Assembly: GCA_025330725.1 (NCBI GenBank)
Contig: JAIWND010000008.1
Location: 868,001-932,000, forward strand
Source: Chlamydoabsidia padenii
Taxonomy: Eukaryota; Mucoromycota; Mucoromycetes; Mucorales; Cunninghamellaceae
DNA length: 64,000 bases
Reading direction: 5' to 3'
This document shows positions 56,324 to 64,000 of the stretch, piece by piece. The position numbers and the translations under genes are program-made. The first letter of the stretch is position 1; each line of letters opens with the position of its first letter. The notes under the pieces are model-generated. The model had not been told where the DNA came from. It did not search any database and worked only from the letters and a program-made list of their open reading frames with translations.

Positions 56324-56826
56324 TGAGACCTTTCCATTTTTGAATGATTATTTTTCATTCGCAGCTTCATGATTTCATGCTGCTTGCTTTATTGTTTCCA
56401 TAGCAAGTCTAATACAGTGATGATGGAAAAGGACTGTGCGTATAACAAGAAGACTTGTTTATTATGAATCTTATGGATTGGGTTTTTGACTACTACTGTA
56501 CGATACTTACTGTGGACCAATATCTAGCCGAACATCCCATTACTGTTACTCATGCTGCTGCAAGTTGATTTATAAATAACTATTAAAGAAACCTATCTCG
56601 CTTATTTCCTTGGTATTGGCTTTTATTTAATTTGGTGCATAAAACAAAAGTGATCTAATATCTTCCTTTGCTAACCCTTTTGGTTGGCTCAGTTGGACTC
56701 CCAAATGACTTGATGTATATGGTGGATGGAAATGTACTTGGTTGATGATGCATTCAAAGGTAAGCTTTAGCTATTTTACAATTGCATTGTATCGAATAAG
56801 AAAAAAAAAAAGGGGGGGAAGGGTCG

Positions 56827-56841
56827 GTCGGGATTTCAATT
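56827..56841 (+). promoter_or_regulatory. Recurrent motif copy, 89-103 bp upstream of VMA22
   Basis: GTCGGGATTTCAATT, oriented toward VMA22 and followed by a T-rich leader, like the MDM12 copy. Confidence 0.65.
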
Positions 56842-56929
56842 TTAAACGACTACCTCGATTCTTTTTTTTTTTGTGTGGATTTGATTTTTCTTCCTTTCTT
56901 CCACATCTCCACCTGGACTTTTGTAAATA

Positions 56930-57788
56930 ATGGGCACCACCACTATTTTAGACGATGACGCTCGACTTGAAAAAGTATGCAAAGAACTGGACGACTTGAC
57001 GTTATTGTATCTCTCCAAATTAAATCAATATACCCAGAGTAGAGTAGCAACAAGCGACGCATTACAAAAGGTAAGGTCTTCCTGATTAATAGTGTGTAGA
57101 CAGATTAAACCAACAAACAAATGATACTTCTTTTATTAGGGTTATCTAGATTTAGCTCATGCCAAGTATACTATGGGTGCCAAAGCCATCTCTCACCTTT
57201 CATATGATGAAAGAATGAAAGCACAAGTGGATCTGTAAGTCTATATCAACAACAGAAAAGCCCCAGTCGACTCACTCATCTTGTTACTCACTCTTTAAAT
57301 AATACATAGCTTGGTGAATCATAATAATCAGTCGCCTTACACATTGACAAGATTACCTGCAAAAGATGACAAGGAATCAACTGACAAGGACGATAGCGGA
57401 CTTCGACAACGGAAGGAAAAGGGACAAACAAAGGATACTGACAGCGTGACGGAAAACAAAGGGGCCAAGAAGAAGGTAGTAAAAGTGAACGGGAATCCAT
57501 TACACTGGTTTGGTCTACTCGTCTCACCCTCTTTACGGACTTGTCAGAATCATTTTCAAGCAGGTAAAGTGACATGTAGAGAATCTAACCCGAGACTAAT
57601 CCATATATATATATATATATATTTGTTAAATAGCAACAACCCACCTGGTTGATTTGGCCAATATGGTCCATGATTTAAATGGCATGGAACAACAATACCA
57701 AACATTGAAGGAAGAAAAGAGTAAACTACTAGGACAACAACTGGACAAGACGACAGTATCATTATCAAAGGCAACCATAGTAGAATAG
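56930..57788 (+). CDS. VMA22: V-ATPase assembly factor VMA22 (CCDC115)
   Basis: ER-associated chaperone that, with Vma12 and Vma21, helps assemble the membrane V0 sector of the vacuolar H+-ATPase. Four exons, about 210-220 residues. The N-terminal helix (LEKVCKELDDLTLLYLSKLNQY) is followed by GYLDLAHAKYTMGAKAISHLSYDERMKAQV, which parallels the human CCDC115 block GWLSLAKARYAMGAKSV. A Lys/Asp-rich linker leads to NPLHWFGLLVSPSLRTCQNHF and the closing helix HLVDLANMVHDLNGMEQQY; human CCDC115 has the same NWFGILVPHSLRQAQ arrangement. The start at 56930 is the first ATG after the T-rich leader. No sign of damage. Confidence 0.85.
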
Positions 57789-57951
57789 ATCCATCACTTT
57801 TTTATATAATAAAAACTGTATATACAAATAATGTTTTGTTTATTTTATTGGCATTTTATCATTGGTGGGTTGGAGGGGGGATGATGCTATAGCTAATTAC
57901 TAAATGGCAGGTGTAAAAAAACAAAAAAAGGAGGGATGGGATTGTATTGAT

Positions 57952-58393
57952 CTACACGTTTTGTTCGGGATGGCGTAAAGAATGGAATGTCTCTTTATCG
58001 ACAAGCTATAGTTATTATCAAATAAAGAAGGATAAGTATGTTGTTAATGTCGTCAGACTTGAGTACTTTTTACCTGCAACTTTTGATCTTGGTCTCGAGA
58101 GACATCATTATATTCCATATGGGCACTAAAACAAATCAAAAAGTTAATCATCATCAGTGTATAAGAAGTATACTTACTCTTCGACAACAGCGATTTCATC
58201 AGCGTAGGTTCCCCAATTGGCGTGCCCGGCTCCAGACTTTTTGACAGGGCTACGGACATTATCATTCAATCCATTTCTTCAATTCGTATAAATTAGTCAT
58301 ATAATCAATCATACGATCATTTGGTTTGTATACTTACCTAGCAAAGTGTCGTTCTTGTTTGCCATTCTGGAGTTGGTCCTTGCTTCGAGTCAT
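57952..58393 (-). CDS. STF2/TMA10-like hydrophilin
   Basis: Small, very polar protein of about 86 residues in four exons. Yeast Stf2 and Tma10 stabilise the ATP synthase-inhibitor complex or ribosomes and protect dried cells; they share an N-terminal MTR opening and the motif KKQGSGKGNWGKPGDEIDD. Here MTRSKDQLQ opens the protein and VKKSGAGHANWGTYADEIAVVE forms the same block around residues 30-52. The C-terminal tail is charged (VSRDQDQKLQLVDKETFHSL). The gene order and intron phases (AG|A, GA|T, then phase 0) are consistent. The protein would have been missed by ORF length alone. Its exact yeast counterpart cannot be told apart. Confidence 0.75.
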
Positions 58394-59336
58394 GGTGAGT
58401 TGTGTAAAAAATGTGAGTGTGTGAATATGAAAAAAGTATGTGTGAGAAAAGTAAAAGAGAAACGGCTGAAAATAAATCAAATAAATGGAGCGCGAAAAAG
58501 TAGGGGGGGTCATGCTTGATGGTGTGATCTTTTCATTCAATGGGGTGGGAAAAGCGAAAAATCATGCGATATTTCAATCGCCGATTGAACATCCCGTAAC
58601 CCCACACTCACTCACAAAGTGGGGTTGGAAAAGAAACAAGTTGATGGATCATTCCCATTGATGGAATCCACTTTACCAACACATCATTCATCTATTGATT
58701 TCCCCTTCCAAGTGTTGAGGAAAATAAGAATCATCACATGGACATGTTCAAGTTTATAAGACTTGATTGGTGGGCGGTTATTTCTTACCTGGGAAAATAT
58801 AGTTTGCATGTAAAACGGAACCATTTATGATCACCTGGTGTCAAATCATCATCCTAACCAAAAGCAACCCTAGTTAGCTTTAGCCGACATATGAGCACCA
58901 ATCCATGTTGTACAATAGAATGACTGGTTTCTCGTTAATGGGGGCAGTAAGCGTAAAGAATGATTTTCCTTTTTCGGAACTTGAAAATCATTTCGTGTTT
59001 GAAGATGATTGAACGTCTTTATGCTAAACCGAAACATATCCGATATATATTGATGGGGTACATGTATAGTCATGTTGAGATTCGATATGTCGTCTGCCTC
59101 AAACCCTGTGTTTACACTTTTATAGAAATTCTACATATCCGTTTTCCATGTGTAGATACATTCAAGTAGATATAGTTTATATATGATATAGGGCCATGCA
59201 GCTGTCAAAAGTAATAAAAAAAAACACAGGACAGTCGGGATTTGAAAATAACCCTTTTGAAGTGATGTTTCAAAAAAGTTTTTATTTTTCCTCACCTCTC
59301 TCTTCCCCGTTTAACTTGCTGATCTATCCAGCATTG
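58394..59336. other. Divergent region, STF2-like and THUMP methyltransferase genes
   Basis: A diverged motif copy (TTTCAATCGCCGATTGAA, itself nearly palindromic, about 58571-58588) lies some 180 bp from the STF2-like start, and 59234-59248 is near the THUMP gene. The middle has no supported gene. Confidence 0.45.
59234..59248 (+). promoter_or_regulatory. Recurrent motif copy, 89-103 bp upstream of the THUMP gene
   Basis: GTCGGGATTTGAAAA, exact consensus, oriented toward the gene and preceded by an A run. Confidence 0.65.
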
Positions 59337-60970
59337 ATGGAAGGATCCACTATCCATATTCTATTCCATGTCCCTGAAGGTAATAGAAAAGAAAAAAGAA
59401 ACCACCAAGATACACTTTACGACCTGTCTAATCTTTTAATCCTTTAGGACTCGAACAAACTGCTATTGTGGATTTGAAGGAAACCATTTTCCCTTTCGAA
59501 CTCGCTGACCCTTTGGCGACTGTATTCATTGGTGAAGAACGAACAGGGCGGGCTCATTTATTCTCTAAACTCGAACAACAAGACGACATTAAACGATGGA
59601 TTCAATACTTACAGTCCACGGTACTACTTAGTGTTTACCACATGACGATCATTACCAAAACCACCACAGTACCTTTGACTGTATATCACGACGAACAAGA
59701 TCAAGAAGTACTTGGAAAATACCTTTATAACACCATTCAAGAAGCACCCTGGCAGCAATACATTCCTTCACTGAACAACAACACAGACAACACGCCTTGT
59801 TTCCGAGCAACATTTTATAAAGATCAATTACAACATGGCATCAAGACTCAAGAACTTGGTGGTTGGATGGGATATGCTTACAATCAACTTTATCCTGATT
59901 GGAAGGTTAGTTTGAAAACCTATGATTACGATGTGGTGGGTGTTTGGGGCCGAACTCGGGATGTAGCACTCTTGGGTCATTTTGGATTAGCAGATTTAGG
60001 CAATGCACCAAGTACAAACGACGAAGATCATCGACCGATTATACTCCATGTTGGCTTCAATATCCCTATGCCTGATACCAAATATAGAAATCGATTATAT
60101 TTGGGACGAACTAGTTTGAATCCTCCTATTGCTTATTGTCTTGTACGCCTGGCGAACCCATTACCTGGTCAAATCATCATGGATATGTGTTGTGGTACTG
60201 GTAAGTTAGTGAAAGGAATAAAAGTGAAAAAGTATCCAACTCTTATTCTTTTATATATATATATAATATAGGAACCATTCCGATCGAAGGTAAGAAAAAA
60301 TAAAAGGATATGATATATATGGATCTAACATAATATTTATCTTTTATAGGTGCAGGGAAGTATCCTAACACATTCTGGGTGGGTGGAGAAGGTAAGGAAA
60401 CGCTGAACAAAGAATCATAACTTTATTGATTAACCCTTTGTGATCTACAGTCAAGGTAAAAACATTGTGTCTCAAGGCAAAAGGGAATATGCAACACGCT
60501 GGTGTACAAAATGTTGATTTGTTGATCAGTGATGGCCGAAAATTGAATATCAGATCTGGATGCATTGATACCGTGATCTCAGGTACTTGCGCCCTGAAAA
60601 AAAAAAAAATAGAAATTAAGACCAATACTAATCAACGTTATATATAAATATATATATATATTATTAGATTGGCCTTGGGGTGTCCGTGAAGGATCATTTG
60701 CAACAATACAAAAGGTAAAAAGAAGACAAGATAAGATAAAATATGACTAATTGACTTTTTTCTTTGATTTAGCTTTATCCCAAATTCATGCGACAACTTG
60801 GACGAGTATTACGAAATGGTGGGAAAGGATATATCGTCTGCCAAGGAAACAAGCTAATGCAAAGGGTGTTGGACTATGATTGGGTAAAAGACCTTTTTAG
60901 AATAGACGAAATTATAAATATAGCAATAGGTGGTTTGGGTGTTTGTGTCTACATTTTAATAAAGAAATAG
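59337..60970 (+). CDS. THUMPD2/3-like RNA guanine-N2 methyltransferase
   Basis: SAM-dependent methyltransferase of the THUMP/Rossmann type that makes m2G in tRNA or snRNA. At least seven exons: 59337-59378, 59448-60200, a microexon 60272-60289, one from 60350, and further short ones. The N-terminal part opens MEGSTIHILFHVPEGLEQTAI, the entry typical of THUMP methyltransferases (a VPEGLE-like phrase). The methyltransferase domain begins near YLGRTSLNPPIAYCLVRLA. Motif I is DMCCGTG, continued by the microexon's TIPIEG. The catalytic motif IV is SDWPWGVREG in place of the NPPY or DIPFG of relatives. The ending (LRNGGKGYIVCQGN) is the usual C-terminal strand pair. The upstream in-frame ATG at 59262 is less likely. 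Confidence 0.78.
60272..60289 (+). other. 18-nt microexon of the THUMP methyltransferase gene
   Basis: Sequence GAACCATTCCGATCGAAG lies between AG (60270-60271) and GT (60290), with introns of 71 bp and 60 bp on either side. It keeps the frame (G|GA ACC ... GAA G|GT) and encodes the six residues following DMCCGTG in SAM motif I. Confidence 0.8.
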
Positions 60971-61471
60971 TTGTTTGTGTGTTTATCATCTCATGTTATC
61001 AAATGGTGTCTCGATATCTATATTTGATTGGCTGGTTATAACCAACGTGTGCTGTTGTTTTTGGTCACAAGGGATTATAATAGTTTGAACGAGGACCTCA
61101 TGATGACACTTTTTATTGCCAATGCCTTCTCCTTTTCTTTTCACCTGACAGGGTAAATAAAAAGATGATCTTTTTGGGGTTTTCTACTCCTTACATGCAA
61201 ACTGATAGTGCGTGATAGATCTGCCTTGGTTCACATCAAGAGAGGCGGATAGTCCAGCCGATCGGATTTTCAAATATCCCGTTGATCCAATCAGGACCAC
61301 ACGTGTCGAATATGAATCAATACTATTGGCGACTTCATTTCTAATTGTATATCATCTCTTTAAGGCTGACCCATTGGAGAAAGAATAAAATAAAACGATC
61401 ATCAACGTCTTTTTTTTTTTTTTTTTTTCTTTCTTTCTTGCTCTCTTCTCTTTCTTTTTATTCCATCATCC
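60971..61471. other. Promoter region of the second bHLH gene
   Basis: A CACGTG E-box (61300-61305) lies about 170 bp before the start, a CCAAT box at 61288-61292, and a palindromic motif-like stretch (ATCGGATTTTCAAATATCCCG, 61261-61281) just upstream. A T run (61411-61428) precedes the leader. Confidence 0.5.
61300..61305. promoter_or_regulatory. E-box CACGTG upstream of a class B bHLH gene
   Basis: The palindromic hexamer recognised by class B bHLH proteins. The gene it precedes encodes such a protein, so self-regulation is possible but not shown. Confidence 0.5.
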
Positions 61472-62230
61472 ATGTCTCCACCTACTTCACCCATATCACC
61501 ATCATCATCTGTAACCTCCACTTGTCCTTCCAAAAAACGCCGACGATCCTCGGCGGATGAAGTACATCGAGCTCATCCTAAATTTTCTCCATTGGTGGCA
61601 TTACCTCCTCCAATGGTTTCATACGCCGCCCCCAATGTGGCCTATTATCCTGTCTACACCAATCATAACGGTCAATTCTATATTGCTTCACCACCCTTAG
61701 ACCCCACCCCCAAACTCTTACCAAAGCTACCCACTGATCCACCCACACCTTCCTCACCATATACTTTTTATCATCCATACCAATTATCACCACCACCCAC
61801 CACCGCGCATGAACGAGAACAAGCACGCAAAGTGTCACATAGCGCTATCGAGCGCCGACGCCGAGAACGCATTAATGACAAGATCATGCAACTGAAACAA
61901 TTGATACCCACCTGTGCCAATCAAGATAACCTCCACAAGATGTCTATTTTACAAAGCTCGATTGATTATATCACTTATCTAAAGGATGTTTTACAACAAG
62001 TCGGCTCGTTGGGTGATGTGGATGACAAAATGCATAAAGTTAAAACCCCGAAATCCATGCTTCCAAAAGAAGTCGAGCCCTATACCAGTCAATTCAATGC
62101 CAACCAGCCTACTACACAACAATGTTTAAAACCAATGGATATCATTATGTCTGGTTCAAAGAAACAACCTTCTTCCTCGGATTTGCCATCCCCGACAAAA
62201 AGTATGAGTGTAAAAGACTTGTTATGTTGA
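61472..62230 (+). CDS. bHLH transcription factor
   Basis: 252 residues, one exon. The first 110 residues are Pro/Ser/Tyr-rich with a basic patch (KKRRRSSADE). The bHLH domain occupies about residues 120-175: VSHSAIERRRRERINDKIMQLK as basic region and helix 1 (His, Glu and Arg at the CACGTG-contacting positions) and MSILQSSIDYITYLKDVLQQV as helix 2, which reads on into a short coiled coil. The tail carries a Ser-rich stretch and SMSVKDLLC. It resembles fungal bHLH regulators of growth or lipid genes in general layout, but I cannot assign an orthologue. Confidence 0.88.
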   Translation: MSPPTSPISPSSSVTSTCPSKKRRRSSADEVHRAHPKFSPLVALPPPMVSYAAPNVAYYPVYTNHNGQFYIASPPLDPTPKLLPKLPTDPPTPSSPYTFYHPYQLSPPPTTAHEREQARKVSHSAIERRRRERINDKIMQLKQLIPTCANQDNLHKMSILQSSIDYITYLKDVLQQVGSLGDVDDKMHKVKTPKSMLPKEVEPYTSQFNANQPTTQQCLKPMDIIMSGSKKQPSSSDLPSPTKSMSVKDLLC

Positions 62231-62553
62231 TTAATACCTTTATTCTTTTCTTCATTTTATTGTAATGCGCATATCATATTCATTCAAAGTAAATAAACAT
62301 TTGTTGTAATGTATATCCATATTGGTCTTTATCTTATGCAAAAGTCAAAGGGTCAGAGTGGGGTCAAATGTTCACGCGGCGCTTAAAAAGTTGCATGATT
62401 TTGGATGTCCTGGTTTTTTACACATATCTTTTTATTACAATAGGTCAATAAAAGATAGATAATAATGATAATAACACAAATAGATAAGGATAACATACAT
62501 AGAATAATTAACTAGACTACACTACTAAATAACTAGGATGGAGTGGAGAGGGA
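62231..62553. other. Short convergent intergenic region
   Basis: 3' ends of the bHLH gene (AATAAAC near 62292) and the kelch-type gene. Nothing else recognised. Confidence 0.4.
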
Positions 62554-64000
62554 TCAATGTCGTTGTTCTTCATCACCAGGAGCATGTAGTCCACGCATAC
62601 GAGACCAGATATCTTCATGTCGAGCCATTGGTTTATCATCAGACGCCAAAGATCGTTCATTGTCCTGAATTAACTGTCGTTCCCATTGATCATGATCGGT
62701 TGCCGTATAAGTCTTGAGTCCACCTTGATTCCCTGCAGATCCTTCTTGCGTCGTGTTGTTGTTGTAGGTAAAAAGAGGATAATCGTTTCTTGGTGGAGGA
62801 GCACCGGGTGATGTAGTCATTGTGTTCGATGAAAGTGCACCAGGCATCCAACGAGGGTTCAATTGTCGAGCCTTGTTACGACGACGATAAAAGAAGAAGC
62901 CACCCACAAGACAGGCAATGACAAAGAGTGGTACAGCGACACCAATCCCTCCTTTTTCGGGTGTGGTCAGCGCATCATGATGAGCATTGGGATTACTAAT
63001 AACCGAAGTGTCGTATAGTTTAGGTGCGTCGCCAGATAGTTGATGGGTCGCAGGTAATGGAGGGAAGGAGTAGGTACAGCTTGGTGATGTTGATACACTG
63101 GAAGGTGAGTAGTCGCCAGGAATAGATGTCACCCATGTCCATGTATCGGTATCCAAAATAGCTACATCACTGCTGGGGAGAGGTGTTTGACCGTCGTGTC
63201 CATTGACACCTAGCATGGTGACCATATATTTGCCGTACATATATGCCTGGTGCGCGGCTCGTCCGTTTGAGTGTCCGTTGATATATTGTTTACTCCATGT
63301 CAAGGTGCAGGTATCCAATACAGCCACTTCGTTCGTGACAGATGCAAGTGCATCGGCGATGATGCCTCCAAAAACAATAATGGAATGCCCGTCTTGTGCT
63401 GTAAAAAAGTTCAAAAATATTGTTAACCCATGTCCCACCATATTTTCATCTCCCCCCCTTCCCACAGTCCACCGGATCACTTACATGCGACAGCTGAGAA
63501 TCTATAATGTATATATATATATAATTAAGGTGAGTACGTTGGATTCTTTTATGTTGCGTTATTTTATTAACACCTTACCCACTTCTTGCGGATGGGATAT
63601 CACCAATGGTTTCCATTGATATAGCACTATTGGATGAGATGTCAAATACTATTGAAAAAGAAGTTGTTAGTATGTTTCTTCACTTGTCCCTTTTTCTTCT
63701 TCTTCTTTACCGAATGCACTAGCAAAGTCAATGATCATTTCTGTTGACGAGTTTACAGCAATATAACCACCAAGAGAGAATAACTTGTTATTACTATATT
63801 GGATAAAGTGATGCAGATTAGTACAGGAGAGTGGGTTCAAATCATAATATACACTTACACCAAAGTGGTCGAATGACCAAACCGACCAACAGGAGTACCA
63901 TAAGGTGAGTTGATGGAAATTTGATCGATAGATATAGAAGCCACGTTGTTATTGAATTGGTATGAGTAGATGGTATTATAAGCCCTGATAGCATAATTCT
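62554..64000 (-). CDS. Kelch-type single-pass membrane protein, 5' end outside the window
   Basis: Partial gene on the minus strand; the start lies beyond 64000. The exons seen encode kelch-like beta-propeller repeats: SIIVFGGIIADALASVTNEV followed by LDTCTLTWSKQYINGHSNGRAAHQAYMYGKYMVTMLGVNG, then ILDTDTWTWV, each with the G-G and Y/W spacing of kelch blades. One transmembrane segment follows (GGIGVAVPLFVIACLVGGFFFY), then a basic stop-transfer RRRNKAR and a Pro/Asn-rich cytosolic tail of about 110 residues ending GDEEQRH. Such proteins are common in Mucoromycota and usually carry an extracellular propeller. The ligand is unknown. Confidence 0.75.

Larger units (their letters stand above)
56203..56929. 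other. Divergent promoter region, BRE4-type gene and VMA22
   Basis: Next to the BRE4-type start are two diverged motif copies in opposite orientation: about 56275-56288 (GTCCGGATTGAAAT) and 56308-56323. Next to VMA22 is the copy 56827-56841, followed by a T tract (56861-56871). The 500 bp between hold no recognised gene. Confidence 0.5.

Noticed and set aside
1..64000. CRISPR arrays, operons, ribosome binding sites, prophage
   Set aside because: The introns, histones and promoter style are eukaryotic. The only tandem arrays (3058-3180, 5484-6380) lack the regular short repeat and unique-spacer pattern of CRISPR.

Overview
The window is nuclear DNA from an early-diverging filamentous fungus, most likely Mucoromycota and probably Mucorales. 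Support comes from AT-rich intergenic DNA with long T tracts, many short GT-AG introns of about 55-80 bp, paired intronless core histones, and a gene set typical of that group: a two-finger SreA-type GATA factor, a Grainyhead factor, a GT10 fucosyltransferase, and an RNase III-like protein with two dsRNA-binding domains that resembles Mucor R3B2. I cannot name the species. Absidia or Cunninghamella relatives are a guess.

Layout. 0.5-1.9 kb: divergent histone H2A and H2B sharing one promoter. 2.2-7.2 kb: a repeat island in which two diverged arms in inverted orientation enclose an aldo-keto reductase gene and a 237-bp tandem array. 7.9-16.3 kb: RPN1 (19S proteasome base), a coiled-coil protein, MDM12 (ERMES) and a small unknown. 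16.3-19 kb: gene-poor, with probable unassigned spliced transcripts. 19-26.5 kb: a CENP-P/Ctf19-like kinetochore protein, a zinc-ribbon protein, a tiny two-exon ORF, DUF4436 and DUF4442 membrane proteins and an Nnf1/PMF1-like kinetochore protein. 27-34 kb: SreA-type GATA factor, bHLH factor, a possible unassigned gene, and LARP1. 35-44 kb: GT10 fucosyltransferase, MET10 sulfite reductase alpha subunit, amino-acid permease. 45-50.7 kb: the RNase III-like protein and a Grainyhead/CP2 factor, both on the minus strand. 52-56.2 kb: a large BRE4/FUSC-type membrane protein. 57-64 kb: VMA22, an STF2-like hydrophilin, a THUMP-type RNA methyltransferase, a second bHLH factor and a kelch-type membrane protein cut by the window edge.

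There is no operon logic. Genes are monocistronic, with their own intergenic promoters and usually AATAAA-like 3' ends. The strongest unexplained signal is a short motif, consensus (G)TCGGGATTTGAAA or its complement, that recurs between genes. The 10-base core GGGATTTGAA occurs ten times exactly in 64 kb, against about 0.1 expected for equal base composition. Diverged versions sit about 80-150 bp upstream of many start codons, usually in the same orientation relative to the gene. It looks like a shared promoter element not explained by the gene annotation; its partial likeness to a Pol III B box needs to be tested. Other points of interest are the degenerate RNase III domain, two kinetochore genes close together, an 18-nt microexon carrying a SAM-binding motif, the inverted-repeat island around the reductase, and GATA sites in the GATA factor's own promoter.

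Exon boundaries were read by eye from splice consensus and reading-frame continuity. They are firm where exact positions are quoted and approximate elsewhere.
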